Positions 51,474-61,522 of a stretch of 64,000 bases of DNA are shown here, in pieces. The stretch spans positions 1 through 64,000 of the forward strand of contig NZ_JARANV010000003.1 of assembly GCF_029889845.1 (NCBI RefSeq), in the 5' to 3' direction. The stretch's first letter is position 1, and each line of letters starts with the position of its first letter. Source of the DNA: Halomonas sp. 25-S5. GTDB lineage: Bacteria > Pseudomonadota > Gammaproteobacteria > Pseudomonadales > Halomonadaceae. Both the position numbers and the translations under genes were made by a program. The notes below the pieces were generated by a model. The model made no database searches. It saw nothing but the letters and a program-made list of their open reading frames with translations, and had not been told where the DNA came from.

Positions 51474-51626
51474 CTTCAGCCGCGGCGCTTGTCCTGACCC
51501 CGCCGCGGCGCTTGTCAGGGCAACCGGGCGTCGCGTAATCTATCCGGTCTACCCATTGGTGGAATTCCCGGGGCGTTCCCACGTCGGCCGGGGTTTTGCC
51601 CGTCAGCATCATTCAGGAAGGCATCC

Positions 51627-51890
51627 ATGGCACGTGTCACCGTCGAAGATTGTCTGGAAAACGTCGAAAACCGCTTCAAGCTGGTGATGATCTCCACTCA
51701 CCGTGCCCGCCAGTTGGCCCGCGGCTCCCGCGACGCCCTCTTGCCCTGGGAGAACGACAAGCCCACGGTCATGGCCCTGCGCGAGATCGCCGAGGGGCTG
51801 GTCGACGCCAGCGTGCTCAACGAGCCCATCGAGGCGGCGCCGGTGCGCGTGCGGACCGAGTTCGAGCCGGGCACCCACGTCGAGGAGTGA
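51627..51890 (+). CDS. rpoZ: RNA polymerase omega subunit
   Basis: This 87-residue subunit begins [20 protein letters not shown] and includes [12 protein letters not shown] and [16 protein letters not shown], all standard for omega. It stabilises the beta' subunit and takes part in the ppGpp response. It lies between gmk and spoT as in other gammaproteobacteria, with AGGAAGG upstream. Confidence 0.96.
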   Translation: MARVTVEDCLENVENRFKLVMISTHRARQLARGSRDALLPWENDKPTVMALREIAEGLVDASVLNEPIEAAPVRVRTEFEPGTHVEE

Positions 51891-51900
51891 TCCTGGCCGC

Positions 51901-54036
51901 ATGTTCACCATCGATGACCTGGCCGACCGACTCGGCGGCTACCTTCCCCAGGACGAGATCCGGCAGGTCAGGCGCGCCTTCTACTATGCCGAGCAGGCCC
52001 ACGACGGCCAGCGCCGGCGTTCTGGCGAGCCCTACGTCACGCATCCCTTAGCCGTGGCCAACATCCTGGCCAACATGCACATGGACCATCAGAGCCTGAT
52101 GGCCGCCATGCTGCACGATGTCATCGAGGATACCGGCGTCTCCAAGAAGGCGCTGGGCGAGCAGTTCGGCCAGCCCGTCGCCGAGCTGGTCGACGGCGTC
52201 TCCAAGCTGACCCAGATCACCTTCGAGGACAAGGCTGTCGCCCAGGCCGAGAACTTCCAGAAAATGGTGCTGGCGATGTCCCGGGATATTCGGGTGATCA
52301 TCGTCAAGCTCGCCGACCGCCTGCATAACATGCGCACCCTGGGCGCCCTGCGCCCCGAAAAGAAGCGCCGCATCGCCCGCGAGACCCTGGAGATATACGC
52401 CCGCATCGCCAGCCGGCTGGGCATCAACACCATCCGGGTCGAGCTTGAAGACCTCTCCTTCCAGGCCCTCTACCCGATGCGTGCCGAGCGCATCAAGCGC
52501 GCCGTCTCCAGCGCCCGGGGCCATCGCCGCTCGACGATCCGCCAGCTTCAGACCAGCCTGCAGCAGAGCCTCGATGACGAGGGTCTGCCGGGAACGGTGA
52601 TCGGTCGACAGAAGCACCTGCTGTCGATCTACCGCAAGATGCGCGACCAGCGCAAGTCCTTCGCCGAAATCATGGACGTGTTCGGTTTTCGCATCATCAC
52701 CGAGGACGTCGACAGCTGCTACCGGATCCTCGGCGTGGTGCACAACCTCTACAAGCCGGTGCCGGGTCGTTTCAAGGACTACATCGCCATCCCCAAGGCC
52801 AACGGCTACCAGAGCCTTCATACCACCCTGTTCGGTCGTGGCGGCATGCCCATCGAGGTGCAGATCCGCACCCGCGAGATGGAGGCCCTGGCCAACAACG
52901 GTATCGCCGCCCACTGGCTCTACAAGGCCGGCCAGACCGAGCATCCCATCGCCCAGGGCAGCCATGCCAGGGCCCGCGCCTGGGTCAAGGGCCTGCTGGA
53001 GATGCAACGCCACGCCGGCGACTCACTGGAGTTCATCGAGCACGTCAAGAACGATCTCTTTCCCGACGATATCTACGTGTTCACGCCCAAGGGCGACATC
53101 ATGGAGTTGCCTCAGGGCGCCACGGTGATCGACTTTGCCTACAGCGTGCACACCGATATCGGCAACAGCTGCATCGCCTGTCGTATCGACCGCCACCTGG
53201 CCCCGCTCTCCACCCGCCTGGAAAGCGGCCAGACCCTGGAGATCATCACGGCGCCGGGAGCGCGCCCCAACCTGGCCTGGCTCAACTTCGTGGTCACCGC
53301 CAAGGCGCGTTCGGCGATCCGCCACGCGCTCAAGCATCAGCAGCACACCGAGGCGGTGCAGCTAGGCCGGCGCCTGCTCAACAAGGCGTTGGCCAGGTTC
53401 GAAACCAGCCTGGAGGAGTTGCCCGAGGGTCTGCTCGACAGCCTGCTGGAGGAACATTCGCTCAAGAGCGCTGAGAGCCTGCTGGAATCCATCGGGCTGG
53501 GCACCCGGGTCGCTCATGTGGTGGCCCGACGGTTGGTCGACCTGCAGCAGGGCGAAACAGGCGAACCCCTGGAGCATCCGGAGCGCACTCAGAGGCCAAT
53601 CATGATCAGCGGCGCCGAAGGCATGGTGATCAAGTTCGCTCGCTGCTGCCGTCCGCTGCCCGGCGATCCGGTAATCGGCCACCTCTCGGTGGGCAAGGGT
53701 ATCGTGGTTCACCGCAGCGATTGCCGCAATATCGCCGAGCTCAGAAACGATCCCGACAAGCTGTTCCCCCTGGAATGGTCCGATAACATCACCGAGGACT
53801 TCCCCGCCGCCCTGCGCCTGGAGATGGAAAGCCGCCGCGGCCTGGTGGCGGAACTCGCCGCCCTGGTCACCGATGCCGGCGCCAACATCGAGCGCATCGG
53901 CATCGAGGAGCGCGACGCGCGGCTGTCGATCGTCAACCTCATCCTCTCGGTACGCAACCGCGTGCACCTGGCGCGCATCATCAAGCGCCTGCGCAACCTC
54001 GCCCATGTAGGCCGCATCACCCGCCTCGGCAACTGA
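51901..54036 (+). CDS. spoT: Bifunctional (p)ppGpp synthetase/hydrolase SpoT
   Basis: The 711-residue enzyme of the stringent response has an HD hydrolase domain (about 25-180, with MLHDVIEDT and [18 protein letters not shown]), a synthetase domain (about 230-345, with [20 protein letters not shown] and [21 protein letters not shown]), a TGS domain (about 385-445, [15 protein letters not shown]), a conserved cysteine/His region ([17 protein letters not shown]) and a C-terminal ACT domain. The ATG at 51901 follows rpoZ after 10 bases; an upstream extension of the frame overlaps rpoZ and is not used. Both catalytic parts appear intact. Confidence 0.95.
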   Translation: MFTIDDLADRLGGYLPQDEIRQVRRAFYYAEQAHDGQRRRSGEPYVTHPLAVANILANMHMDHQSLMAAMLHDVIEDTGVSKKALGEQFGQPVAELVDGVSKLTQITFEDKAVAQAENFQKMVLAMSRDIRVIIVKLADRLHNMRTLGALRPEKKRRIARETLEIYARIASRLGINTIRVELEDLSFQALYPMRAERIKRAVSSARGHRRSTIRQLQTSLQQSLDDEGLPGTVIGRQKHLLSIYRKMRDQRKSFAEIMDVFGFRIITEDVDSCYRILGVVHNLYKPVPGRFKDYIAIPKANGYQSLHTTLFGRGGMPIEVQIRTREMEALANNGIAAHWLYKAGQTEHPIAQGSHARARAWVKGLLEMQRHAGDSLEFIEHVKNDLFPDDIYVFTPKGDIMELPQGATVIDFAYSVHTDIGNSCIACRIDRHLAPLSTRLESGQTLEIITAPGARPNLAWLNFVVTAKARSAIRHALKHQQHTEAVQLGRRLLNKALARFETSLEELPEGLLDSLLEEHSLKSAESLLESIGLGTRVAHVVARRLVDLQQGETGEPLEHPERTQRPIMISGAEGMVIKFARCCRPLPGDPVIGHLSVGKGIVVHRSDCRNIAELRNDPDKLFPLEWSDNITEDFPAALRLEMESRRGLVAELAALVTDAGANIERIGIEERDARLSIVNLILSVRNRVHLARIIKRLRNLAHVGRITRLGN

Positions 54037-54118
54037 ACCCTTTCCGTCCGCCGGCCGCATGAGGCGGCAGGCGGGCTGCTTTCCCATTTCGCGATGCTGG
54101 ACTGAAAGGAGCACCACC

Positions 54119-54508
54119 ATGAGCAACAAGGCCGTGATCAACACCGACCAGGCGCCCGCCGCCATCGGCCCCTACTCCCAGGCCATCAAGGCCGGCAACA
54201 CCATCTACCTCTCCGGCCAGATACCCCTGGACCCGGCCACCATGGTGCTCGTCTCCGACGACGTCGAGGCCCAAGCGCGCCAGGTCTTCACCAACCTCAG
54301 GGCCGTCTGCGAGGAGGCCGCCGGCACCCTGCAGGACGTGGTCAAGCTCAACCTCTACCTGGTCGAGCTGGACAATTTCGCAGTGGTCAACAAGGTAATG
54401 GAAGAGTTCTTCGAGAAGCCCTACCCGGCCCGCGCCGCCATTGGTGTCAAGGCGCTGCCCAAGGGGGCGCAGTTCGAGGCGGAAGGGATCATGGTCATCG
54501 GCGACTAA
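54119..54508 (+). CDS. ridA: RidA family reactive imine/enamine deaminase
   Basis: The 129-residue protein includes [32 protein letters not shown] and the C-terminal [22 protein letters not shown], where the Arg binds the carboxylate of the substrate. RidA removes 2-aminoacrylate and related reactive products of PLP enzymes. AAAGGAG precedes the ATG. It follows spoT, as in Pseudomonas. Confidence 0.95.
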   Translation: MSNKAVINTDQAPAAIGPYSQAIKAGNTIYLSGQIPLDPATMVLVSDDVEAQARQVFTNLRAVCEEAAGTLQDVVKLNLYLVELDNFAVVNKVMEEFFEKPYPARAAIGVKALPKGAQFEAEGIMVIGD

Positions 54509-54517
54509 GGCGAAGCA

Positions 54518-55027
54518 GTGAGGCTCTTCCTGGCGCTGGAGCCACCCGAGACGCTGCGCCAGCGGCTGGGCGAGCTGGCCGAACTTGCCCAGGCCCGCTG
54601 CGGCGGGCGGCGCGTGTCGGATGCGAGCCTGCACCTGACGCTGGCCTTTCTCGGCGAGGTCGAGGAAGAGCGAGCCAGCGAGCTGGCCGAATGGGTTGGC
54701 GCCGTGGCGATACCACCTGGCGAGTGGGGCCTGGACAACTGGGGCTGCTTTCGTCGCCCCGGCATCGTCTGGGTAGGAGGCCAGTCGCTAGCGCTGGAAC
54801 GGCTCCATGCCTCACTGTGGGATGGGCTGGCTTCGTTCGGTTTCAGCAACAGGCCAGAGCACTTCGTGCCCCATGTCACCCTGCTGCGCCGCGCCCGCCG
54901 GCTGGAGACCCTGGGCCTGCCCGCACTCGACCTGGCCTGGCCCTACCGACGGCTCTCGCTGGTGCGCTCCTTCACCGAGAACGACGGGCCCCGCTACGAG
55001 ACCCTGGCCCGTTCGCCGGCGGCCTGA
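54518..55027 (+). CDS. thpR: RNA 2',3'-cyclic phosphodiesterase (LigT/ThpR)
   Basis: The 169-residue 2H phosphoesterase has two HxTx motifs, LHLTLAF (near residue 37) and VPHVTLLR (near 118), which form the active site for opening 2',3'-cyclic phosphates. It starts at GTG 10 bases after the ridA stop, so they are probably co-transcribed. Length is normal. Confidence 0.88.
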   Translation: MRLFLALEPPETLRQRLGELAELAQARCGGRRVSDASLHLTLAFLGEVEEERASELAEWVGAVAIPPGEWGLDNWGCFRRPGIVWVGGQSLALERLHASLWDGLASFGFSNRPEHFVPHVTLLRRARRLETLGLPALDLAWPYRRLSLVRSFTENDGPRYETLARSPAA

Positions 55028-55043
55028 TCAGCCGTCGTTTCTA

Positions 55044-55916
55044 TCACGCCCTTTCGGGCAGGAAGCCCCCTGCCTTCAGCACCTGGGCATAGCCCTCGCG
55101 GAAGCTAGGATAGCGGAAGCGATAGCCGCTCTCGATCAGCCGGGCATTGTCGCAGCGCTTGCTGGCGCGGCGGCGCAGTGGCGACTGGATGGTCTCGGTG
55201 GCCTCGACCCTGAGCTGCTTCGCCAGCCAGGCCATCACCTCGTGCAGCGGGGCCGGCTCGCAGTCGCTGGCAAGGTAGAGCGCCTCGAGCGGCTCGCCAG
55301 CCAGCTGCCGGCCGATCAGATGCGCCAGCACCCCGGCGCAGTCGTCACGGTGGATGCGGTTGGAATACATGACGGGGCTCGACGGGGCGATGCGTCCCTC
55401 GCCCACCTGGCGAATCAGGCGGTCACGACCCGGGCCGTAGATGCCCGAGAAGCGCACCACGGTGCCCGACAGGTCATGCTCGATCAGCGCCTGCTCGGCC
55501 TCGCGCATCAGCAGGCCCGAGAAGCCCGAGGGCTCGGCGGGGCTGGTCTCCTCGACCACCTCACCTTCGCGCTGGGCGTAGACGCTGGTCGAGGAGACGA
55601 AGAACACCCGCCCGGGCGCCGTGTCTCGGCGGGCGAACTCGGCCAGTACCGCGGTCAGACCATCGAGGTAGGCGGCGCGATAGGCCGCCTCGTCGAAGCG
55701 GTCGGCGCTGACCGCGTAGACCAAGGTATCGGCGTCCGGCAGCCCGGCCAGGGTGGCCGGGTCGCTCAGGTCGACCGCGACGGCCTCCAGCCCGCTGCCT
55801 TCCAGTGCGCGCGGATTGCGTCGCGCCCCGATCACCCGGTGCCCCGCCTCGCGCAGCTCGCGCCCCAGGGCCATGCCGATGTCGCCACAGCCCAGAATCA
55901 GTGTCGTCGTCTTCAC
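55044..55916 (-). CDS. NAD(P)-dependent epimerase/dehydratase-like SDR protein
   Basis: From the GTG at 55916 the protein has 290 residues. It has the Rossmann motif LILGCGDIGMALGRELR, FFVSSTSVYAQ (SDR serine and tyrosine region), TVVRFSGIYGPGRDRLI and NRIHRDDCAGVLAHLI. This matches the YeeZ-like group of extended SDRs; the substrate is unknown. The frame is open for 27 more codons upstream, but those lack a ribosome site. It is convergent with thpR and divergent from oxyR. Confidence 0.82.
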   Translation of the reverse strand: MKTTTLILGCGDIGMALGRELREAGHRVIGARRNPRALEGSGLEAVAVDLSDPATLAGLPDADTLVYAVSADRFDEAAYRAAYLDGLTAVLAEFARRDTAPGRVFFVSSTSVYAQREGEVVEETSPAEPSGFSGLLMREAEQALIEHDLSGTVVRFSGIYGPGRDRLIRQVGEGRIAPSSPVMYSNRIHRDDCAGVLAHLIGRQLAGEPLEALYLASDCEPAPLHEVMAWLAKQLRVEATETIQSPLRRRASKRCDNARLIESGYRFRYPSFREGYAQVLKAGGFLPERA

Positions 55917-56030
55917 CTTTCCCTCGCCCCCTGATAAAAAGTCCCTATTGGCATTATTGTGTCCCTGTGCATTGAGCGAGGTCACTGGGACCTTCACCCG
56001 TTTCGGAAGAGGATGCCTGTCGGCACCACC

Positions 56031-56951
56031 ATGACTCTAACAGAACTCCGCTACATCGTGACACTGGCCCAGGAGCGCCACTTTGGACGCGCCGCGGAGC
56101 GCTGCTTCGTCTCCCAGCCGACGCTGTCGGTGGCCGTCAAGAAGCTCGAGGAAGAGCTCGGCGTGGCGCTGTTCGAGCGCTCGAAATCCACCGTGCAGGT
56201 CACCCCGATGGGCGAGCGGATCGTCGAGCAGGCCCAGCGCGTGCTGGAACAGAGCAGCGTGATCAAGGAGCTGGCCACGGCCGGCCGCGACCAGCTGGCG
56301 AGCCCGCTGCGCATCGGTGCCATCTACACCATCGGCCCCTACCTCTTTCCGCACCTGATCCCGGAACTCTCCCGGCGTGCGCCGCAGATGCCGCTCTACA
56401 TCGAGGAGGGCTTCACCGGCAACCTGCGCCGCAAGCTCAGGAGCGGCGAGCTCGATGCGATCATCATCGCGCTGCCCTTCACCGAGACCGACGTGGTCAC
56501 CAAACCGCTCTACGAGGAGGCCTTCGAGGTGCTGCTGCCGGCCGACCACCGTTGGGCCGAGCGCGAGAGCATCGACAAGGAGGACCTGCTGGAGGAGCGC
56601 CTGCTGCTGCTCGGCGAGGGCCACTGCTTCCGTGACCAAATCCTCGAGGCCTGCCCGGCGATCAGCCACCAGCTCGCGAGCCCCTCCAACACCCTCACCG
56701 CCGAGGGCGGCTCACTGGAGACCATCCGCCACATGGTCGCCTCGAAGCTCGGCATCACCGTGCTGCCCCGCTCTGCCATCGGCACCGGCCACTACGAGAG
56801 CGGCATGCTGATCAGCCGCCCCTTCACCGCCCCGGCACCCGCGCGGACCGTGGCCATCGCCTGGCGCGCCAGCTTCCCGCGGCCCCGGGCCATCGATGCC
56901 GTCACCGACGCCATCGCGCGCTGCCGCCAGGCAGAGCTCGAACCGACATGA
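56031..56951 (+). CDS. oxyR: Hydrogen peroxide-sensing regulator OxyR
   Basis: The 306-residue LysR-type regulator has the N-terminal HTH in HFGRAAERCFVSQPTLSVAVKKLEEEL. The redox pair is Cys199 (LGEGHCFRDQ) and Cys208 (LEACPA), at exactly the positions of E. coli OxyR, so peroxide sensing by disulfide formation is expected. The ATG at 56031 gives the standard MTLTELRYIV start; an ATG at 56013 in frame is possible. Its stop overlaps the recG start by 4 bases. Confidence 0.95.
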   Translation: MTLTELRYIVTLAQERHFGRAAERCFVSQPTLSVAVKKLEEELGVALFERSKSTVQVTPMGERIVEQAQRVLEQSSVIKELATAGRDQLASPLRIGAIYTIGPYLFPHLIPELSRRAPQMPLYIEEGFTGNLRRKLRSGELDAIIIALPFTETDVVTKPLYEEAFEVLLPADHRWAERESIDKEDLLEERLLLLGEGHCFRDQILEACPAISHQLASPSNTLTAEGGSLETIRHMVASKLGITVLPRSAIGTGHYESGMLISRPFTAPAPARTVAIAWRASFPRPRAIDAVTDAIARCRQAELEPT

Positions 56952-59029
56952 GTGAGCTCGACGCACCCATCACGGAGCTCAAGGGCGTCGGCGAGGCGCT
57001 GTCGCTCAAGCTGGCCCGGCTGGGCGTCGAGCGCGTCAGCGACCTGCTGTTCCACCTGCCGCTGCGCTACCAGGACCGCACCCGCATCACCCCCATCGCC
57101 ACCCTGCGCGCCGGCCACGAGGCCGTGGTGGAGGGCGAGGTGGTGGCCGGCGAGGTGGTGCGCGGTCGGCGCCGCAGCCTGCTGGTACGCCTGCGCGACG
57201 GCTCCGGGATCCTCAGCCTGCGCTTCTTCCACTTCTCCCCGGCACAGCAGCAACAGTTCCAGCCCGGGGTGCGCGTGCGCGCCTTCGGCGAGGCCCGCGC
57301 CGGCGCCACCGGCCTGGAGCTCTATCACCCGGAGTACCGCCTGCTGGCCGGCGGCGAAGCGCCGGTAGAGGACCACCTGACGCCCATCTACCCGGCGACC
57401 GAGGGCCTCCATCAGACCCGCCTGCGGGCGCTGATCGACCAGGCCCTGGCCCGCCTGGATGCCGCCCCGGAGGCCCTCCCCGATGGCATTCCCGCGCCCC
57501 TGCGCCAGCGCTTCGGCCTGCCCGAGCTTCACCACTGCCTGGACACCCTGCACCGCCCGCCGCCGGAGGCCGACGCCGAGCAGCTGGCGGCCGGCCGGCA
57601 CCCGGCGCGTCGCCGCCTGGCCCTGGAGGAGCTGCTCGCCCACCGCCTCAGCCTGCAGGAGGTGCGCCAGCGCATCCAGGAGGACGGCGCCCCGGCGCTG
57701 CCCGGCGGGCGCAGCCTGCAGGCGCGCTTCCTGACCCAGCTGCCCTTCTCGCTGACCGGCGCCCAGCGCCGGGTGCTCGACGAGATCGCCGCCGACCTGG
57801 TACGCCAGGTGCCGATGCTGCGCCTGGTGCAAGGCGACGTGGGCTCGGGCAAGACGGTGGTCGCCGCCATGGCGGCGCTCTCGGCCATCGCCGCCGACTG
57901 CCAGGCGGCGATGATGGCCCCCACCGAGATACTGGCCGAGCAGCACTACCGCACCTTCAGCGCCTGGTTCGAGCCGCTGGGCATCGAGGTGGCCTGGCTG
58001 TCCGGCAAGCTCAAGGGCAAGGCGCGCCTGGACACCAAGGCGGCCATCCGGGACGGCCGGGCGCGCATGGTGGTGGGCACCCACGCGCTCTTCCAGGGCG
58101 ACGTGCACTTCCAGCGCCTGGGGCTAGCGATCATCGACGAGCAGCACCGCTTCGGCGTGCACCAGCGCCTAGCGCTGCGCGAGAAGGGCGAGGCCGGCGG
58201 CCTGACGCCCCACCAGCTGGTGATGACCGCCACGCCGATCCCGCGCACCCTGGCGATGAGCGCCTACGCCGACCTGGACGTCTCGGTGATCGACGAGCTG
58301 CCCCCCGGTCGGACCCCGGTGAAGACGGTGGTGATGCCCGACGAGCGCCGCCCCGAGGTGATGGCGCGCATCCGCCATGCCTGCGCCGAGGGCCGCCAGG
58401 CCTACTGGGTCTGCACGCTGATCGAGGAGTCCGAAGTACTGGAGTGCCAGGCCGCCGAGGCGACCCGCGATGAGCTCGTCGAGAGCCTGCCGGAGCTGGC
58501 CATCGGCCTGGTCCACGGCCGCATGAAGGCCACCGAGAAGGCCACGATGATGGCGGCCTTCAAGGCCGGCGAGCTGGACCTGCTGGTCGCCACCACGGTG
58601 ATCGAGGTGGGGGTCGACGTGCCCAATGCCAGCCTGATGATCATCGAGAACCCGGAGCGCCTGGGCCTCTCCCAGCTCCACCAGCTGCGCGGTCGGGTGG
58701 GACGCGGCGCCACCGAAAGCTTCTGCGTGCTGCTCTATCACCCGCCGCTGTCGGCGCACTCCCGGGAGCGCCTGGCGGTGATGCGCGAGACCACCGACGG
58801 CTTTCGCATCGCCGAGAAGGACCTCGAGATCCGTGGCCCCGGCGAGGTGCTGGGCACCCGCCAGACGGGACTCGCGCAGATGAGAGTCGCCGACCTGGAG
58901 CGCGACGCCGACCTGCTGGACCGCGTGGCTCCCCTGGCCGAGGCGCTGCTCGCCGAGCATCCCCAGACCAGCCGCCCGCTGATCCGGCGCTGGCTGGGAG
59001 AGGAAGCGGGGCGCTACGGGCAGGTGTGA
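56948..59029 (+). CDS. recG: ATP-dependent DNA helicase RecG
   Basis: The 693-residue branched-DNA translocase remodels stalled forks. It has the N-terminal wedge/OB domain (about 1-250, ITELKGVGEALSLKLARLGVERVSDLLFHLPLRYQDRT), then Walker A VQGDVGSGKTVVA, DEQHRFGVHQR, TATPIPRTLAMS, the C-terminal helicase half with TTVIEVGVDVPNASLM and QLRGRVGRG, and the TRG segment. It is coupled to oxyR, as in Pseudomonas. Complete and normal in length. Confidence 0.96.
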   Translation: MSELDAPITELKGVGEALSLKLARLGVERVSDLLFHLPLRYQDRTRITPIATLRAGHEAVVEGEVVAGEVVRGRRRSLLVRLRDGSGILSLRFFHFSPAQQQQFQPGVRVRAFGEARAGATGLELYHPEYRLLAGGEAPVEDHLTPIYPATEGLHQTRLRALIDQALARLDAAPEALPDGIPAPLRQRFGLPELHHCLDTLHRPPPEADAEQLAAGRHPARRRLALEELLAHRLSLQEVRQRIQEDGAPALPGGRSLQARFLTQLPFSLTGAQRRVLDEIAADLVRQVPMLRLVQGDVGSGKTVVAAMAALSAIAADCQAAMMAPTEILAEQHYRTFSAWFEPLGIEVAWLSGKLKGKARLDTKAAIRDGRARMVVGTHALFQGDVHFQRLGLAIIDEQHRFGVHQRLALREKGEAGGLTPHQLVMTATPIPRTLAMSAYADLDVSVIDELPPGRTPVKTVVMPDERRPEVMARIRHACAEGRQAYWVCTLIEESEVLECQAAEATRDELVESLPELAIGLVHGRMKATEKATMMAAFKAGELDLLVATTVIEVGVDVPNASLMIIENPERLGLSQLHQLRGRVGRGATESFCVLLYHPPLSAHSRERLAVMRETTDGFRIAEKDLEIRGPGEVLGTRQTGLAQMRVADLERDADLLDRVAPLAEALLAEHPQTSRPLIRRWLGEEAGRYGQV

Positions 59030-59030
59030 A

Positions 59031-59120
59031 AGCTGGAAGCTGGAAGCTGGAAGCTGGAAGCTGGAAGGCAGCAGATTGCCTCCGCCATCTGAGTCAAGGC
59101 TCTTTCTTCCAGCTTCCAGC
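59031..59120. repeat. AGCTGGA heptamer repeat with inverted partner
   Basis: Five tandem copies of AGCTGGA run from 59031 to 59065 directly after the recG stop. CTTCCAGCTTCCAGC at 59106-59120 is complementary to two copies, so a hairpin can form in several registers. The hairpin may end recG transcription; the copy number may vary between strains. Confidence 0.75.
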
Positions 59121-59152
59121 CGCGAAGCGGCGCTCTTCAAGCTTCAAGCTTT

Positions 59153-59509
59153 TTACAGGTGTTTGAGGAGCCGCTGCAGCTTCTGCAGGTCGCCGGAGTC
59201 GCCGACCAGGCGCACGCTGCCGGCCATCATGCCGTCGAGAAAGGCCTGCTGGGTGGGTTTCTTGAGGACCTTGATGGCCGTGGCCTCGTCCGCGAAGCGC
59301 AGTTCCAGGTCGAGATCCACCGGCAGGCCACGGCCCGCATGGATACCGCTGGGCGACATGCGGTAGTGGCGGGCGATGGAGAGATCCTCGGTGGCGATGC
59401 CCCAGTCGAGGCCACGCATCTCGCCGAGCAGTTCGCGGAACCGAGCCTTGCGGCGCAGGGCACGCTTGAGCATCAGCCCGAGCAGCCACAGCATCAATCG
59501 CAGCTTCAT
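59153..59509 (-). CDS. SCP2-like lipid-binding domain protein
   Basis: The 118-residue protein starts with a hydrophobic helix (MKLRLMLWLLGLMLKRAL), followed by an alpha/beta domain ending LELRFADEATAIKVLKKPTQQAFLDGMMAGSVRLVGDSGDLQKLQRL. The last part is the pattern of SCP2 sterol-carrier folds. Its function in bacteria is unclear. The ATG at 59509 is preferred over a start 14 codons upstream. It is located between recG and the HU gene. Confidence 0.65.
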   Translation of the reverse strand: MKLRLMLWLLGLMLKRALRRKARFRELLGEMRGLDWGIATEDLSIARHYRMSPSGIHAGRGLPVDLDLELRFADEATAIKVLKKPTQQAFLDGMMAGSVRLVGDSGDLQKLQRLLKHL

Positions 59510-59569
59510 ATTGGTTCCGCCCCCGGGAAGAGAGTGTGAGGCGACCCGCACGGGACGGGCCGCAATGCC

Positions 59570-59845
59570 TTACTTCGCCACGGCGTCCTTGAGGCCCTTG
59601 CCCGGCTTGAAGGCGACGGTCTTGCTGGCCGGAATGGTCAGCGGCTGGCCGGTCTGGGGGTTCTTGCCGGTGCGCGCGGCGCGCTCGCGCACGCTGAAGG
59701 TACCGAAGCCGATCAGGGAGACATCCTGGCCCTGAGACACACTTCCTGTGATCTCATCGAGAATGACGTTGAGCACCTGGCTCGCCTTGTCCTTGGAAAG
59801 ATCGGCACGCTCGGCAATCGCCGCGGCGAGTTCTGGCTTGCGCAT
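59570..59845 (-). CDS. hupB: HU-type DNA-binding protein
   Basis: The 91-residue protein includes MRKPELAAAIAERADLSKDKA, VLNVILDEITGSV, SLIGFGTFSVRERAARTGKNPQTGQ (beta arm) and AFKPGKGLKDAV. It bends and compacts DNA. The closest type is HupB/HU-beta; the letter assignment is a judgement. AGGAGG lies upstream of the ATG. The 239 bases beyond hold its promoter and no gene. Confidence 0.93.
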   Translation of the reverse strand: MRKPELAAAIAERADLSKDKASQVLNVILDEITGSVSQGQDVSLIGFGTFSVRERAARTGKNPQTGQPLTIPASKTVAFKPGKGLKDAVAK

Positions 59846-60084
59846 ACAGCCCTCCTGGTATTGGCATCATGATGCCGGCGATCACCACCGGCGGTGTTGT
59901 TACGGCACATGAGTCGTTATGGCACATGACCTGTCGGTCCATCACGCGCATGCCGGCTCACTCGATCCCGGGGCCTCGTGGCGCAGACGGGGAGATCTCG
60001 GGAAGCGACATGCGGATGATGCCGGTCCTCAACGCCGCTGCCTTGCCGGCTCGCTGTCCGCGGCAGGCCCCGTCGTTGACGCAA

Positions 60085-61245
60085 CTAGCCTAGCAACGGC
60101 GGCGCGGCTCGCGCCAGTTCGACTTTCCGACGGACGCAGCGTCCTGTCAACGCAAATCCGATCAAACGTCCGTCCTCCGCCTCGGCCAGGGCGGTCAGGT
60201 CACCGCCTTCGCCTTCGAGGCGCCAGCGGAACGGGGGATGGGCCGGCGGAAGGGCCACCACCGGCAGCAGGGGCGTCTTGACCAGCACCGGCCAGGGGCC
60301 ATAGGTCACCGCGGTGGGGGTGCCGGTCAGGGTCCGGGCCAGGGCCTTGGCACTGGCCAGCAGCGGCTGCACGTACATGGCATTGACGCCGTCGACGCAG
60401 GCCGCATCGCCCAGGGCATGGATGCCCGGCGCCGAGGTGGCCAGATGCCGGTCGGTGTGGATGCCCGCCTCGCTGACCGTGATCCCGGCCGACTCGGCCA
60501 GGGCGGTACGCGGCCGCAGCCCCGTGGCCACCAGCACCAGGTCGGCCGACAGCGAGTCGCCATCGTCCAGTTCCAGGCCGACACAGGCGACGTCGGCCCC
60601 CAGGGCCACCAGCTGCCGTCCGCTGTGCAGCACCATGCCGGCCTCGCGGAAGGCCTCGCCCAGGGCGCGGCCCAGGGGCTCCGGCACCAGGCGCGGCAGG
60701 GGGGCCGGCTCCGGGGCGACCAGTTCGACGGCGTGGCCGCCGGCGGCGAGGTCATTGGCGAACTCGCAGCCCACCAGGCCAACGCCGATGATCGCCACAC
60801 GTGCCGGCCTGCCCAGCGCCTCCAGGGTCGTGTGGAAGGCGCGGTAGTCGTCCAGGTCATTGACGCTGAAGACCCGGTCGGCCACAGCGTCGGGCACCCT
60901 GAAGGGGTGCACCGGCGCGGCGCCGGTGGCCAGCACCAGCTCGCTCCAGGGCAGGGTCTCGCTGCCGATGGTCAGGATGCGTTCCACCGGGTCGATGGCC
61001 TCCACCCGGGTGTGGGTGCGCACCACGGCGCCGAGCTCGTCGGCGACCTCCAGGGCCGAGCGGGCCGCCAGGCGCTGCGGCGGCAGGCGCTTGGCGAAGC
61101 CGGTGGAGAGCAGCGGCTTGGAATAGTCATCGCCGCTGTCGGCGGTGATCAGCGTCATCGGTCGCGCCGGGTCCTGCGCGCGCAGCTGACGCAGCAGGCC
61201 CAGGCCCGCCATGCCGGAACCGATGATGGTCAGGGGTGCAGCCAT
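60085..61245 (-). CDS. FAD/NAD(P)-dependent oxidoreductase, rubredoxin reductase-like
   Basis: The 386-residue flavoprotein has an FAD-binding motif IIGSGMAGLGLLRQL (residues 6-20), DYSKPLLSTGFAK, a NAD-binding Rossmann motif AIIGVGLVGCEFANDLA (about 152-168), and the second FAD motif VHALGDAACV-like IHALGDAACVDG. It resembles rubredoxin-NAD+ reductase of Pseudomonas, which lies at the same place between HU and ubiC. No rubredoxin gene is visible next to it here, so its electron acceptor is uncertain. Confidence 0.85.
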   Translation of the reverse strand: MAAPLTIIGSGMAGLGLLRQLRAQDPARPMTLITADSGDDYSKPLLSTGFAKRLPPQRLAARSALEVADELGAVVRTHTRVEAIDPVERILTIGSETLPWSELVLATGAAPVHPFRVPDAVADRVFSVNDLDDYRAFHTTLEALGRPARVAIIGVGLVGCEFANDLAAGGHAVELVAPEPAPLPRLVPEPLGRALGEAFREAGMVLHSGRQLVALGADVACVGLELDDGDSLSADLVLVATGLRPRTALAESAGITVSEAGIHTDRHLATSAPGIHALGDAACVDGVNAMYVQPLLASAKALARTLTGTPTAVTYGPWPVLVKTPLLPVVALPPAHPPFRWRLEGEGGDLTALAEAEDGRLIGFALTGRCVRRKVELARAAPPLLG

Positions 61246-61300
61246 GGCAATCCTTCCTGCAGGGGCCGTGGAGATGGAGGATTATCGCAGTTACCCTCAG

Positions 61301-61412
61301 CGAGGGGCGCTGGGGACAAGCCGAAGAGGAGGTCCTACGCCAGGGATGGCGTCGGTAGCGCCCAGGGAAGGGTTCACAGCGCCTCCTCGCAGGCTTGTCG
61401 CCAGATCAGCCT
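61301..61412. repeat. Intergenic palindromic element
   Basis: GACAAGCC-GAA-GAGGAGG (61315-61332) is matched by the complement GACAAGCC-TGC-GAGGAGG at 61382-61399, with further pairing outside (GAGG...CCTC). Small internal hairpins such as CGCCAGGGATGGCG lie between the arms. I recall similar sequences scattered in Halomonas genomes, which suggests a REP-like dispersed element; this needs a genome search. Confidence 0.55.
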
Positions 61413-61522
61413 CGAGCAATAGCAGCTACCTGCGATAGCCCTGCCGTCGCGGCCGGCCACCATAAGTGTTCAAATTCGCCATGGTACACTAGCCGCCCCC
61501 TGAATCGACGCGGAGAGAGACG

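Noticed and set aside
56792..58108. 438-codon minus-strand frame opposite recG
   Set aside because: Antisense frame of a high-GC core gene, with repetitive Gly/Ala/Gln/His composition and no family.
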